Positions 9,342 through 18,940 of a DNA stretch of 35,586 nt are shown here, piece by piece (within the stretch, counting starts at the first letter, position 1; the number at the start of each line of letters is the position of its first letter). The notes under the pieces were generated by a model that saw only the letters and a list, made by a program, of their open reading frames with translations, was not told the origin of the DNA and made no database searches. Both the position numbers and the translations under genes were made by a program. Where the stretch lies: contig JAGAPD010000044.1 of assembly GCA_017623435.1 (NCBI GenBank), positions 1 to 35,586 of the forward strand, in the 5' to 3' direction. The stretch comes from Clostridia bacterium (GTDB lineage Bacteria > Bacillota > Clostridia > Christensenellales > Pumilibacteraceae).

Positions 9342-12300
9342 TATTCGTTATCTCCTTCTTCGTCGTCAAGGAAATCGTCCTCAAGGAATTCGTCGTCGCC
9401 CAAAATGGAATCAGCAAACGGATCGCTGTCGAGATCGAACTCGTCTTCGTCCTCCAAGAGTGCGTCAAGCGCGCTTTCTTCGCCCTCTTCTTCGCCCTCA
9501 ATAGAGAATCCGTCCATATCGTCGTCATCGTCGATATCGTCCTTGAATATGTCTTTGTCGAAATCGAACTCGTCGCCGTCGTCCAGCTTGAACTTACCGT
9601 TCTCGATGGGCTTAGGCTTACGCATATCGCGATCGTCGTCACCGTCGTCTTCCATAAGTTCGCGAATACCGATTTCTTGATGTTCTTCGTTAAGAACCTT
9701 TACGTCAAGCGCAAGCGCCTGAAGTTCTTTGATAAGCACCTTAAACGATTCGGGAACGCCCGGCTCGTTATTGTTGCCACCCTTAACGATAGATTCGTAA
9801 GTCTTAACACGTCCTACGACGTCGTCCGACTTAACGGTCATAATTTCCTGCAAGATGTTTGCTGCGCCGTACGCGTAAAGTGCCCAAACCTCCATCTCAC
9901 CGAAACGCTGTCCGCCGAACTGGGCTTTACCACCCAAGGGCTGCTGCGTTACGAGCGAGTATGGACCAGTTGAACGCGCGTGGATCTTGTCGTCGACAAG
10001 GTGGCACAACTTAATCATATACATATAACCAACGGTGGAACGGTTTTCAAACGGTTCACCCGTTCTTCCGTCGTACATCTGGATTTTACCGTCGACTTCG
10101 CCGTCGGGGTTTACAAATCCATTTTCTTTCAAAAGCTTTTCAATATCACTCTCGAGCGCACCGTCGAATACGGGCGTTGCTACCTTCCAGCCAAGCGCTT
10201 TCGCAACGAGGCCAAGGTGAACTTCAAGCACCTGTCCGATGTTCATACGGCTGGGTACGCCCAAGGGGTTAAGCACGATTTGAAGGGGCGTTCCGTCTGC
10301 CATGAAGGGCATATCTTCCTGGGGAAGAATTCTGGAAATGACACCCTTGTTACCGTGACGGCCTGCCATTTTATCGCCTACGCTGATCTTTCTCTTCTGC
10401 GCGATATATACGCGAACGAGCTTGTTAACGCCGGGGCTCATCTCGTCCTTGTTAGCGCGAGTGAACACCTTAACGTCAACTACGATACCGCCTTCGCCGT
10501 GAGGAACGCGAAGGGACGTATCCCTTACTTCGCGTGCTTTCTCACCGAAAATTGCGCGGAGAAGTCTTTCTTCGGGGGTAAGCTCAGTTTCGCCCTTAGG
10601 AGTAACCTTACCTACCAAGATGTCACCGCTGTCAACCTCTGCGCCCACTCTTACGATACCGTTTTCGTCAAGGTTTTTAAGAGCGTCGTCGCCTACGTTG
10701 GGAATATCACGGGTAATTTCTTCTTCGCCGAGCTTAGTATCTCTTGCTTCGAGTTCGTGCTCTTCAATGTGGATAGAAGTAAACACGTCGTCCTTTACTA
10801 TCTTTTCAGAAATAAGGATTGCGTCCTCGTAGTTATAGCCTTCCCAGCTCATAAAGCCGACGAGGATATTTCTACCGAGAGCAAGCTCTGCGTTATCGGT
10901 GGAATGTCCGTCCGCGATAACTTCGCCTGCCTCAACGTGCTGACCTTTTGCTACGATGGGTTTTTGGTTTACGCAAGTACCTTGGTTAGTACCTACGAAC
11001 TTTTTAAGAATATATTCAGCAATAGCCTTGTGATCTGCGCTTTCGGTGTGACGGATATTTTCGATAATCTCGATACCCGTACTCTCTTCGCTATACGCCT
11101 CGTCCTCTTCAATGCGGATACGCTCAGCGTCTACGTAAGTAACCGTACCGCTCTTACGAGCAACTACCATTACGCCCGAGTCGTAAGCAATCTTGTGTTC
11201 GATACCCGTACCTACGAAAGGTGCTTCGGGCTTAAGAAGGGGTACTGCCTGACGTTGCATGTTCGATCCCATGAGCGCACGGTTGGTATCGTCGTTCTCA
11301 AGGAAGGGAATGAGCGCGGTTGCAACCGAAATCATCTGACGGGGGCTTACGTCCATATAGTCGATATCTTCACGGTTACGCTCTGCAATATCTTCACGGT
11401 AACGCATCATTACACGCTCGTTAACGAACCAGCCGTTCTCGTCAAGGGGCTCGTTAGCCATAGCAACTACGTAACGATCCTCTTCGTCAGCGGGAAGATA
11501 ATAAACTTCGTCGGTAACCTTATGATTTTCTTTGTCTACTCTGCGGTAGGGCGCCTCGATAAATCCATATTTATTAACGCGCGCATACGAGGAAAGCGAG
11601 TTAATAAGACCGATGTTCTGTCCTTCGGGCGTCTCGATAGGACACATTCTCGAATAGTGCGAATAGTGTACGTCACGAACTTCGAAGGACGCGCGTTCAC
11701 GGTTAAGACCGCCAGGACCAAGCGCGGAAAGTTTTCTCTTATGCGTAAGCTCAGCAATGGGGTTGGACTCGTCCATAAACTGAGAAAGCTGAGAAGAACC
11801 GAAGAACTCTTTGATTGCGCTGGTTACGGGACGGATATTGATAAGGTTGGTGGGCGTGGGAGATTCGGAATCGGACTGAATCTGCATACGCTCGCGCACT
11901 ACTCTTTCAAGTCTTGCAATACCGATACGGAATTGATTTTGCAAAAGTTCGCCTACGCTACGAACGCGACGGTTGCCAAGGTGGTCGATATTGTCGGTGT
12001 AGCCAACGTTATAGCGAAGTCCTTCCGCATAGTTGATGGTTGCAAGCACGTCGTCGATAAGAAGATGCTTAACGATAAGAAGGTCAAGGTTAGCAACAAT
12101 AAGCTCTTTGAGCGTTTCTTCGTCGCCGTTAGCCTCGTCCATAATACGTTTAAGAGTGGGATAGTAAACCTTTTCGTTTACGCCCAAGCATTCGGTATCA
12201 AAGTTTACGAAACTGTTGATATCAACGTGGCGGTTACCCATTACGTAGAAGCAATGCTTGTCTGCGCCTACGATAACGCCTACGCAGTTGATACCAGCGT

Positions 12301-13369
12301 TCTGAATTTCGTACGCCTTTTGCTCGCTGATTCTCTTGCCCTTTTGTACGTATACTACGCCGTCGCCGTCTACGATATCCTCGTAAGCGCGAAGTCCGGT
12401 GATACGAGCAGCAAGCGACAACTTCTTGTTGTACTTATATCTGCCTACGCGAGAAAGGTCGTACTTTCTACGGTCAAAGAACAAGCCGCGAATAAACTGC
12501 TTGATAGAATCAACGTTGGGGATTTCGCCGGGGCGGAGCTTACGGTTAAGCTCTTTAAGACCGTCGTCCTCCGTCTTGTTGGGATCTTTGTCGATGGTGT
12601 TAGCCATAAGGTATTCGCCGGCGAAGAGCTTGGTCATACCTTCGTCGTCCGAAAATTCTTCGTATCCGCCTACGCCTGCAGCGTTGCCGTAATAATGCGT
12701 ATATTTAAAGTCGTCAAGAATTTGAAGGGGCTCTTCAAACTGAGTACCGAGCACCGCGGAAAGCGCGCGTACGAGCACGGACGCCTGTACCTTACGCTGA
12801 CGGTCAACGTGTACCCAAAGTACGCCCTTGTCGTCCTCTTGGAATTCAAGCCAAGCACCGCGCGAGGGGATATTGGTAGCGCCGTAATAGCTTTCACCCG
12901 TTCTGATATCTTTAACGTCGTTAAAGTATACGCCGGGCGAGCGTACGAGCTGCGATACTACTACACGCTCAGCGCCGTTGATAATGAACGAGCCGTTGGG
13001 CGTCATAAGGGGCAAATCACCCATAAATACTTCGGATTCGGTAACCAAGCCCGTTTCCTTGTTTACGAGTTGCACTCTTACCTTAAGCGGAACGGCGTAA
13101 GTAGCGTCACGGTCCTTACATTCCTTCTCGGAATATTTGGGCGTCATTTCGAGATGGTGGTCCAAAAACCAAAGCTCCATCTTGTTCGAAAAATCTCTGA
13201 TAGGCGAGAAATCCTTGAACACTTCGCCTATACCGCTGTTAAGAAACTCGTAGTAAGAGTCCTTTTGTACTTCTACAAGGTAGGGCATCTCACATACTTC
13301 GCGTACCTGTGCAAAAGAACGTCTTTCCGTTTTTCCGTACTTGACCTTTCTGATAGTTCTCTCGGACAT
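9341..13369 (-). CDS. rpoB: DNA-directed RNA polymerase subunit beta (RpoB) with long acidic C-terminal tail, 1342 aa
   Basis: Beta forms the other half of the catalytic cleft. The rifampicin-pocket region is intact ([26 protein letters not shown]); S548 matches E. coli S531, and the D516 and H526 equivalents are also wild type. The conserved [13 protein letters not shown] and [20 protein letters not shown] segments are present. The protein is about 150 residues longer than typical Firmicutes beta. Roughly 100 of these are an Asp/Glu-rich tail from residue about 1240 to the end, with hydrophobic dots ([18 protein letters not shown]). The ATG at 13369 has AAGGAGAAG upstream. Upstream lie a promoter and then the terminator of an unrelated operon, so rplJ-rplL are not adjacent. 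Confidence 0.98.
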   Translation of the reverse strand: MSERTIRKVKYGKTERRSFAQVREVCEMPYLVEVQKDSYYEFLNSGIGEVFKDFSPIRDFSNKMELWFLDHHLEMTPKYSEKECKDRDATYAVPLKVRVQLVNKETGLVTESEVFMGDLPLMTPNGSFIINGAERVVVSQLVRSPGVYFNDVKDIRTGESYYGATNIPSRGAWLEFQEDDKGVLWVHVDRQRKVQASVLVRALSAVLGTQFEEPLQILDDFKYTHYYGNAAGVGGYEEFSDDEGMTKLFAGEYLMANTIDKDPNKTEDDGLKELNRKLRPGEIPNVDSIKQFIRGLFFDRRKYDLSRVGRYKYNKKLSLAARITGLRAYEDIVDGDGVVYVQKGKRISEQKAYEIQNAGINCVGVIVGADKHCFYVMGNRHVDINSFVNFDTECLGVNEKVYYPTLKRIMDEANGDEETLKELIVANLDLLIVKHLLIDDVLATINYAEGLRYNVGYTDNIDHLGNRRVRSVGELLQNQFRIGIARLERVVRERMQIQSDSESPTPTNLINIRPVTSAIKEFFGSSQLSQFMDESNPIAELTHKRKLSALGPGGLNRERASFEVRDVHYSHYSRMCPIETPEGQNIGLINSLSSYARVNKYGFIEAPYRRVDKENHKVTDEVYYLPADEEDRYVVAMANEPLDENGWFVNERVMMRYREDIAERNREDIDYMDVSPRQMISVATALIPFLENDDTNRALMGSNMQRQAVPLLKPEAPFVGTGIEHKIAYDSGVMVVARKSGTVTYVDAERIRIEEDEAYSEESTGIEIIENIRHTESADHKAIAEYILKKFVGTNQGTCVNQKPIVAKGQHVEAGEVIADGHSTDNAELALGRNILVGFMSWEGYNYEDAILISEKIVKDDVFTSIHIEEHELEARDTKLGEEEITRDIPNVGDDALKNLDENGIVRVGAEVDSGDILVGKVTPKGETELTPEERLLRAIFGEKAREVRDTSLRVPHGEGGIVVDVKVFTRANKDEMSPGVNKLVRVYIAQKRKISVGDKMAGRHGNKGVISRILPQEDMPFMADGTPLQIVLNPLGVPSRMNIGQVLEVHLGLVAKALGWKVATPVFDGALESDIEKLLKENGFVNPDGEVDGKIQMYDGRTGEPFENRSTVGYMYMIKLCHLVDDKIHARSTGPYSLVTQQPLGGKAQFGGQRFGEMEVWALYAYGAANILQEIMTVKSDDVVGRVKTYESIVKGGNNNEPGVPESFKVLIKELQALALDVKVLNEEHQEIGIRELMEDDGDDDRDMRKPKPIENGKFKLDDGDEFDFDKDIFKDDIDDDDDMDGFSIEGEEEGEESALDALLEDEDEFDLDSDPFADSILGDDEFLEDDFLDDEEGDNE

Positions 13370-13473
13370 TAAACTTCTCCTTAAAACTAAAGTTTTACAA
13401 AATTATTTTTGTGCTTTTTATGCGTTTTTTCGAAATAAAAAGCCGATAACTCCGCATAATACAGCATTATATA

Positions 13474-13503
13474 ATAATACATCACCCTACGGGCATTTGT
13501 CAA
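13474..13503 (-). promoter_or_regulatory. Sigma-A promoter for rpoB-rpoC
   Basis: On the - strand TTGACA (13503-13498), 18-base spacer, TATTAT (13479-13474). The implied leader is about 98 bases, AT-rich, and shows no strong hairpin. The rest of the 269-base gap 13370-13638 holds only this promoter and the upstream operon's terminator. Confidence 0.78.
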
Positions 13504-13580
13504 GCGTTTTAACGTAAATATTTTTTAAAAAATTTTTTCCAACTTTTTATTTGGGCTTTTCCGTTTTAGGACAATAAACG

Positions 13581-13613
13581 AAAAAGACGACCGAAATATC
13601 CTTTTCAGTCGCC
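13581..13613 (-). terminator. Intrinsic terminator of the metA-pyk-regulator-kinase operon
   Basis: On the - strand GGCGACTGAAA pairs with TTTCGGTCGTC (11 bp, two G-T pairs) and is followed by TTTTT. It starts about 25 bases after the kinase stop codon. Confidence 0.8.
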
Positions 13614-13638
13614 TTCGTCTATCAGTTTTTGTGTTTTT

Positions 13639-14853
13639 CTATTCTGCTAAAGGCAGTCTTACGGTGAAGGTCGAGCCTACTCCAACCTCGCTTACCGCCT
13701 CGATAGTGCCGTTCATTTTTTCCACGATGGATTTTGCTATCGTAAGTCCAAGCCCACTACCCTTGCCGTTACGCTTTCTCGCCTTGTCGCAACGATAAAA
13801 GCGGTCGAACACGCGCGGAAGGTCGTCCTCACTTATTCCACAGCCCTCGTCGCTTACCTCGATTTTTACGTAGCCGTCCTCGTCGTAGCAAGATATTTTA
13901 ACCGTTTTGCCCTCGTCTGAATACTTGATTGCGTTATCAACGAGCGTGCGCAAGCATTCCGTTAGCATATTTTTGTCCGCATTCACGAGCGCTTTTTTTG
14001 CACTCACCTTGACCGTATGCGTTTTACAAACGAGCGCGTAAGAGTCGCTCAGCTCGTCAAGAATTTGACTGACGTCAAACCTCTCGCTCTTTACCATATA
14101 CTGTCCCATTCGCGCAAGCGTGAGTAATTGCTCGACGATAATCTTCATATTATCCGCCTCGCGCGCAATACTTTCTACGCTCTCGTCCAGCACTTCCTTG
14201 TCCTCTTTACCCCAACGAAGTAGCATATTCGAATAGCCCTGAATTACCGCTATGGGCGTTTTGAGCTCGTGACTCGCGTCGGACACGAACTTCTTTTGGC
14301 GGTCGAAGGATTCCTCTAAGTTGTCCAGCATCGCGTTTATTCTTTCAGTAAGCTCGCGAAGCTCGTCCTGTGCGTCCACGTTGTCAATTCTAGCCGAAAG
14401 ATCGTCCGCGCTGATGCTGTCTATTTGCTTGATGATTTTCCTAACGGGGCTAAGCATTGCCGTGCTCGCTAACGCACCAAGCGCCGCCACCACGATTACC
14501 GAAATGATTATCAGCAATGCGCTGGTCAACGTCAGCGAGATAATATACCCCTCGTCGTCCACGCCCAGCATTTGAAGATGATTACTAACCGACGAAACGA
14601 TAAACGCGTCCAAAATTATAAGCGCAACCGTAAAAAGCAAAGTAAAAATTATGGTCGTTTTCGCCGTGATAGGTACGGGAATTTTGCTCGCTACGAATTT
14701 GACGAATCTTTTTATCTGTCTAAACGGCCAGCAAATAACGCTCCAAACCTTTTTCCAAAATCCTTTTTGGTTATTTTTAGCGTCTTGTTCGGCACGAATT
14801 TCTTTTAGCGTGTATTCCACCTCTTCGGGATTAACAGGCTTTTTTTCGTCCAT
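13639..14853 (-). CDS. Sensor histidine kinase (HAMP, HisKA, HATPase), 404 aa
   Basis: The domains are in order. A basic N-terminal cytoplasmic segment (1-62) is followed by TM1 (about 64-86), an external loop of only about 17 residues, TM2 (about 104-128), HAMP (about 129-182) and HisKA. H195 in SDASHELKTP is the phosphorylated histidine. The ATPase domain has the N box (N307), DEGCGI (335-340) and GSGLGL (365-370). With almost no extracellular domain it probably senses through the membrane or from a partner protein. The ATG at 14853 has AAGGAG upstream. An in-frame ATG at 14907 is rejected because it would put an intercistronic hairpin inside the coding region. It partners the OmpR-type regulator directly upstream. 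The signal is unknown. Confidence 0.93.
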   Translation of the reverse strand: MDEKKPVNPEEVEYTLKEIRAEQDAKNNQKGFWKKVWSVICWPFRQIKRFVKFVASKIPVPITAKTTIIFTLLFTVALIILDAFIVSSVSNHLQMLGVDDEGYIISLTLTSALLIIISVIVVAALGALASTAMLSPVRKIIKQIDSISADDLSARIDNVDAQDELRELTERINAMLDNLEESFDRQKKFVSDASHELKTPIAVIQGYSNMLLRWGKEDKEVLDESVESIAREADNMKIIVEQLLTLARMGQYMVKSERFDVSQILDELSDSYALVCKTHTVKVSAKKALVNADKNMLTECLRTLVDNAIKYSDEGKTVKISCYDEDGYVKIEVSDEGCGISEDDLPRVFDRFYRCDKARKRNGKGSGLGLTIAKSIVEKMNGTIEAVSEVGVGSTFTVRLPLAE

Positions 14854-14874
14854 AAATAACTCCTTATTTTTGCA

Positions 14875-14902
14875 AAACGGCAGGTAACGTACCCTGCCGT
14901 TT
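14875..14902 (-). other. Intercistronic hairpin between response regulator and kinase genes
   Basis: On the - strand AAACGGCAGG / CCTGCCGTTT (10 bp) closes an 8-base loop containing TACGTT and is followed by TTGCAAAAA, then the kinase AAGGAG site. It resembles a terminator with a poor T-run. It may give partial termination, a processing site or 3' end protection, lowering kinase relative to regulator. Confidence 0.6.
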
Positions 14903-14908
14903 ATCATT

Positions 14909-15562
14909 TTATCTTATTACGTATCCAAAACCGCGAACGGTTTCGATAAGGTTAATTCCGTATTTGTCGTCGATTTTTGCGCGAAGGTATCTGATGTAAA
15001 CGTCCACGACGTTAGTACTGCCCACGAAGTCGTAGCCCCACACCGTCACGAGCGCTTGTTCACGCGAAATAACCTTGTTGCGATTTTCAATAAGGTACAC
15101 GAGCAAATCAAATTCTTTTTTAGTAAGCACTAACATTTCCCCGTCGTAAGTAGCAATATGCGAGCTGGTGTCAATGCGCAATTTTCCTATCTCGTAAACG
15201 TGCGTTTTTTTGCGAATATTCGCTCTTATTCTCGCCAAAAGCTCTTCGATAGCGAACGGCTTTGTTATATAGTCGTTAGCGCCGATATCAAGACCAGCGA
15301 CCTTGTCAACGATTTGGTCGCGCGCAGTCAGAATAATGACGGGCGTATCCTTTACCTGACGCAAACGGCGAAGTATTTCTATGCCGTTAAGCGAGGGGAG
15401 CATTACGTCCAAAATAATAAGGTCGTAGTCGTAAGCAACCGCACTTTCGTACGCCTCTCTTCCGTCGCCGATAACCGTCGTTTTGTACCCTTCGTGTTCA
15501 AGCTCAAGCGACACGAAACGGGCAATCTTTTGTTCGTCCTCAACGATAAGTACGTGGTGCAT
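14909..15562 (-). CDS. OmpR/PhoB-family response regulator, 217 aa
   Basis: The receiver domain (1-115) has the acidic pocket E8-D9-E10, the phosphoacceptor D52 in LDVMLP, the switch T79 and K101. A winged-helix DNA-binding domain occupies about 125-217 and ends RGFGYVIR, as is usual for this family. Its GGAGG site overlaps the stop codon of pyruvate kinase (TAAGGAGG), and the ATG is 10 bases after that gene, so translation of the two is probably linked. It is co-transcribed with the kinase that follows. Target genes are unknown; the metabolic neighbours metA and pyk are candidates only by proximity. Confidence 0.94.
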   Translation of the reverse strand: MHHVLIVEDEQKIARFVSLELEHEGYKTTVIGDGREAYESAVAYDYDLIILDVMLPSLNGIEILRRLRQVKDTPVIILTARDQIVDKVAGLDIGANDYITKPFAIEELLARIRANIRKKTHVYEIGKLRIDTSSHIATYDGEMLVLTKKEFDLLVYLIENRNKVISREQALVTVWGYDFVGSTNVVDVYIRYLRAKIDDKYGINLIETVRGFGYVIR

Positions 15563-15572
15563 TTTTGCCTCC

Positions 15573-16991
15573 TTAGTAATGAAGGTATTCTATTCTCATA
15601 GTATTGGAAAATCCTGCTTTGTTTACTTCCGATCCGCCAGTCAGCACCGCAAGGTCACCCTCTTTCACCGCACCCGTGTTAAGCGCGCAGATGATAGCGT
15701 GACGGTAAAGCTCGTCAGGCGTTTTTTGTAGCGCCGCCATCGTGGGCAAAACGCCCCAGTTAAGCGCAAGCTGGTTAAATACTTTCTCGCTCGTGCAGGT
15801 CGCGATAATCACGCATTCAGGACGGAAACGAGAAACCTTTCTTGCCGTATAGCCCGACTGCGAAACGGCGATAATCGCCTTTGCGTTTAGATCAAACGCC
15901 GCCGCAACGGTCGAATGCGATACCGCGTCGGTAACGTTTTGGATTTTATATTCGTGGTTGTGGAAGCGCTTTTTAAAATCGATACTGCCTTCCGTCTTTT
16001 CAGCGATCTTCGCCATAACCTTAACGCTTTCCACGGGATATTTGCCTGCGGCAGTTTCACCGCTCAGCATAATCGCGCTCGTGCCGTCGTAAATAGCGTT
16101 AGCTACGTCGCTGATTTCAGCACGGGTAGGACGGGAATTGTTTATCATAGATTCAAGCATCTGCGTTGCCGTAATAACCTTTTTACCCGAACGATAACAA
16201 GTTTTAATAAGCTCTTTCTGTATGTAAGGCAGTTCTTCAAAGGGAATTTCCACGCCCATATCGCCACGGGCAACCATAATTCCGTCGCTTAAATCAAGGA
16301 TTGCTTGCGCGTTGTTTACGCCCTGACGGTTTTCAATCTTGGATATAAGCTGAATGCCCTCGCCTCCGCAAAGTGCAATCAAGCTTTTTACCTGACGAAC
16401 GTCGTCCGCACTACGAACGAAGGAAAGCGCAAGATAATCCGCGTCAATTTCCACGGCAAACTTGATATCCGCTCTGTCCGCGTCGGATAGATAGGGCATA
16501 TCAATATCAACGCCGGGAAGATTGATGCTCTTTCTGTCCGTAAGCACTCCTCCCGTAACTACTCTACAAAGCACGTCCTCGTTAAACACTTCCTCAACCT
16601 TTAGCTCGATAAGTCCGTCGTTAAGAAGTACGCTATCGCCCTTTTTAACGTGCTTTACAAACTCAGGATAAGTTACCGAAACGCGGGTAACGTCCCCCTC
16701 TATTTCCTTGACGGTGAGCGTAAAGGTCTCATCCTCGACAAGTTCAACCTTGCCACTTTTGAAGGTCTTAATTCTGATTTCAGGGCCACGGGTATCCAGC
16801 AAGATTGCAACGGGCATACCAAGCTCCGCTCTTGCTTTTTTTACCATTTCCACGCGTCGCATATGCTCCTCACGGTTACCGTGCGAGAGGTTAAGTCTTG
16901 CAACGTTCATACCTGCGCGAATAAGCTTTTTTAAGGTAGTATAGTTGTCCGTAGCAGGTCCTAGCGTACAAACGATTTTAGTCTTTCTCAT
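15573..16991 (-). CDS. pyk: Pyruvate kinase, 472 aa
   Basis: Converts phosphoenolpyruvate and ADP to pyruvate and ATP, the last step of glycolysis. Seen in the sequence are the N-terminal substrate loop R32-x-N34-x-S36-H37, the B-domain (about 70-165), K218 and E220 in SKIENRQG, MVARGDMGVEIP (239-250) with the metal ligand D244, and ITATQMLESM at about 273. The length of 472 matches E. coli PykF-type enzymes; the extra C-terminal PEP-utiliser domain of Bacillus pyruvate kinase (about 585 aa) is absent. The ATG at 16991 has AAGGAG upstream. It lies second in an operon after metA and directly before a two-component system. Confidence 0.97.
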   Translation of the reverse strand: MRKTKIVCTLGPATDNYTTLKKLIRAGMNVARLNLSHGNREEHMRRVEMVKKARAELGMPVAILLDTRGPEIRIKTFKSGKVELVEDETFTLTVKEIEGDVTRVSVTYPEFVKHVKKGDSVLLNDGLIELKVEEVFNEDVLCRVVTGGVLTDRKSINLPGVDIDMPYLSDADRADIKFAVEIDADYLALSFVRSADDVRQVKSLIALCGGEGIQLISKIENRQGVNNAQAILDLSDGIMVARGDMGVEIPFEELPYIQKELIKTCYRSGKKVITATQMLESMINNSRPTRAEISDVANAIYDGTSAIMLSGETAAGKYPVESVKVMAKIAEKTEGSIDFKKRFHNHEYKIQNVTDAVSHSTVAAAFDLNAKAIIAVSQSGYTARKVSRFRPECVIIATCTSEKVFNQLALNWGVLPTMAALQKTPDELYRHAIICALNTGAVKEGDLAVLTGGSEVNKAGFSNTMRIEYLHY

Positions 16992-17016
16992 AAGTAATTC
17001 TCCTTAAAATCCGTCA

Positions 17017-17044
17017 AAACGGACGGGTACGTTATGCTCCGTTT
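17017..17044 (-). other. Intercistronic hairpin between metA and pyk
   Basis: On the - strand AAACGGA / TCCGTTT (7 bp) closes a 14-base loop that contains AACGTAC. Its first arm overlaps the metA stop codon, and it is followed by TGACGGATTTT and then the pyk AAGGAG site. It is weaker than a true terminator and resembles the hairpins at 14875 and 23217. Confidence 0.5.
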
Positions 17045-17972
17045 ACTTATTTCCGATCTTTCTGATATCGTACGGAGTCGCCTGATATACGCAGTAGTTA
17101 AGCCAGTTAGATACCAGCAAGGATTCGTGCGCGCGCCAAACGAGCGGATGGGGCTTGGTAGGATCGTCGTTCTCGTAATAATGAAGCGGAAGATCGGGAT
17201 TAAGTCCTTTGTTTTTGTCACGAATATACTCGCCCTCTAACGTTTCGCTATCGTACTCGCCGTGGCCGAAAACGAAAACCTTTCGTCCGTCCTTGGACGC
17301 CGCTAAGTACACTCCTGCCTCCTCGCTATGAGCAAGCACGCTAACGTCCTTAACTGCTCTTATTTCGTCCATCGTAATGTCAGTAAAGCGCGAATGAGGT
17401 GCGTAAAAATATTCGTCAAAGCCACGCACGAGCGGATTCGTTCTGTGGCGGACGGTATGCTTAAACACACCGAAGATTTTCTTTTCCTGCAAGGTCTTGT
17501 TCACGCCGTAATAGTAATACATTGCCGCCTGCGCCGCCCAGCAAATGAACATTGACGAATAGACGTTTTTGCTCGCCCACTCCATAATCTCGCTAATCTC
17601 GCGCCAGTAAGCCACTTCCAAAAAGTCCATTTTCTCAACGGGCGCACCAGTTATAATCAGTCCGTCAAACTTCTCGCCCGACGCCACGATTTCGTCAAAG
17701 GTCTTATAAAACGAGCGAAGATGCTCCTCCGTCGTGTTCTTGCTGACGTAGCTTGCCGTGTTCAAAAACACCACTTCTACCTGAAGGGGCGTGTTACCGA
17801 TAAGGCGAAGTAGTTGCGTTTCGGTGTCAATTTTATTGGGCATAAGATTAAGAATCGCTACTTTAAGCGGACGGATCTCCTGCTTTTGTGCGCGCTCGTT
17901 AGTCATTACGAAAATATTTTCCTTTTCAAGAAACTTTCTTGCTGGTAAATCCTTGGGAATTTTTACAGGCAT
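17043..17972 (-). CDS. metA: Homoserine O-acyltransferase (MetA family, predicted acetyl-CoA type), 309 aa
   Basis: Activates homoserine for methionine synthesis. The family fold and catalytic residues are visible: C144 in FICWAAQA, H237 and E239 in FGHGEYD (E. coli C142, H235, E237). In this family the residue at E. coli position 111 sets the acyl donor: Gly favours succinyl-CoA and Glu favours acetyl-CoA. Here it is E113 in TGAPVEKM, so homoserine O-acetyltransferase activity is predicted despite the usual annotation as succinyltransferase. Length is normal. The ATG at 17972 has AAGGAG upstream, and a strong promoter lies 37 bases upstream. First gene of the operon with pyk, the regulator and the kinase. 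Confidence 0.95.
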   Translation of the reverse strand: MPVKIPKDLPARKFLEKENIFVMTNERAQKQEIRPLKVAILNLMPNKIDTETQLLRLIGNTPLQVEVVFLNTASYVSKNTTEEHLRSFYKTFDEIVASGEKFDGLIITGAPVEKMDFLEVAYWREISEIMEWASKNVYSSMFICWAAQAAMYYYYGVNKTLQEKKIFGVFKHTVRHRTNPLVRGFDEYFYAPHSRFTDITMDEIRAVKDVSVLAHSEEAGVYLAASKDGRKVFVFGHGEYDSETLEGEYIRDKNKGLNPDLPLHYYENDDPTKPHPLVWRAHESLLVSNWLNYCVYQATPYDIRKIGNK

Positions 17973-18008
17973 TGTTCTTTCTCCTTTGCGCCTTCTTTCT
18001 CAATATAT

Positions 18009-18037
18009 ATTATAAACTTAATAAATAAAATAGTCAA
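18009..18037 (-). promoter_or_regulatory. Sigma-A promoter for metA and probably the whole metA-pyk-regulator-kinase operon
   Basis: On the - strand TTGACT (18037-18032), 17-base spacer, perfect TATAAT (18014-18009). The leader of about 30 bases is too short for a SAM or T-box riboswitch, so methionine control by such a leader is not expected. Confidence 0.85.
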
Positions 18038-18083
18038 GAAAAATAAATAATTACTTAGCGATTTACCGCAGTCACAATTTTTA

Positions 18084-18131
18084 AACAAAAAAAGGATAGG
18101 TTGCGATACGATAGTCACAGCCTATCCTTAT
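18084..18131 (-). terminator. Intrinsic terminator of the SpoIIQ-like gene
   Basis: On the - strand AAGGATAGG (18129-18121) pairs with CCTATCCTT (18100-18092) and is followed by T-rich TTTTTGTTT. The loop of about 20 bases is large. Confidence 0.75.
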
Positions 18132-18159
18132 AGAAAAGGAAGATGAAGAAAAGGCGATA

Positions 18160-18780
18160 TTATTTGTTGCTTTCGATTTCCAAGTACGAAAGGGGATTAA
18201 CGAGCTTGCCGTTTTCAAGCATTTCAAGATGAAGATGCACGCCGTCACTGCTTTCGGTGAGCATAGTACCTGCAACGCCGATTTGCGCACCTGCACTTAC
18301 CTCGTCGCCCTCTTTTACGGACGCGGACGCAAGCGATTTATACACCGAAACGAGTCCGTTTTCGTGCGCGACGGTTACGACTACGCCTTCAAGCGTGGTT
18401 TGCTCAACCTTACTGATTTTACCGTTAGCAATAGACTTTACGGGTGCGTTTTCGCTTGCCGAAATATCAACGCCGTTGTGCGTGCGCCACATATTGAGCG
18501 AGGGCATATACACCAGCTTTTCAAGCGACGCCTCACGAATGACGGTAGCGCCGTCAACGGGCATTACGAACTCGATCGCCGTGTTTCCCGTGTTTACAGA
18601 CGGCTCTTCAAGCTCGCCTCCGTCCGGCGTTTCCACTACGGGCGGAACGGACGTGGGATTAGCGAGCGCCACTCCCAAAATTACGGCAAGCGCCAAAATT
18701 ACGAGTGAACAAATTGCGATTACTACGTACGAAAGACTTTGATTAGAATTTTTAGTCTCAGAATTAGAATAAGTTTTCAT
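18160..18780 (-). CDS. M23 (LytM-domain) membrane-anchored protein, SpoIIQ-like, 206 aa
   Basis: A short cytoplasmic N-terminus is followed by one membrane helix (about 18-40), a linker rich in Pro and acidic residues, and an M23 domain (about 72-200). The zinc-site residues are intact: H101 and D105 in THNGVDIS, and H182-x-H184 in VHLHLE. The size, single helix and WRTHNGVDI motif match clostridial SpoIIQ. That protein sits in the forespore membrane and forms a channel complex with SpoIIIAH during engulfment. Bacillus SpoIIQ has lost catalytic residues, while clostridial ones keep them, as here. The ATG at 18780 has GGAGG upstream. The gene upstream is YwmB-like, and YwmB lies near SpoIIQ in Bacillus. 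A general cell-wall endopeptidase role cannot be excluded. Confidence 0.72.
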   Translation of the reverse strand: MKTYSNSETKNSNQSLSYVVIAICSLVILALAVILGVALANPTSVPPVVETPDGGELEEPSVNTGNTAIEFVMPVDGATVIREASLEKLVYMPSLNMWRTHNGVDISASENAPVKSIANGKISKVEQTTLEGVVVTVAHENGLVSVYKSLASASVKEGDEVSAGAQIGVAGTMLTESSDGVHLHLEMLENGKLVNPLSYLEIESNK

Positions 18781-18940
18781 TACTTTTACCTCCGTGCAAA
18801 TAATTGTTGACGGTTTTTTTAATTTTATACACTCTTGTAAAAAATAATTTCAGCCAAAGCCCGTTTCGTTTTGCGCCCCAGTCGTTTATCAAACCGCATA
18901 GGCGCAATCGCGCTAATTCTTTACTAACGCCACAGTCGCT

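Noticed and set aside
9980..13372. 1130-codon open frame on the + strand opposite rpoB
   Set aside because: It is a shadow of rpoB. Strong codon bias in the real gene avoids the triplets that would give stops on the other strand. It has no ribosome binding site, no recognisable motif and composition typical of antisense frames.
13370..13503. Ribosomal-protein type leader or attenuator upstream of rpoB
   Set aside because: The leader is AT-rich with no stable hairpin and no rplJ-rplL upstream.
17973..18037. SAM riboswitch or T-box leader upstream of metA
   Set aside because: The promoter -10 is only 37 bases from the ATG, leaving no room for such an element.
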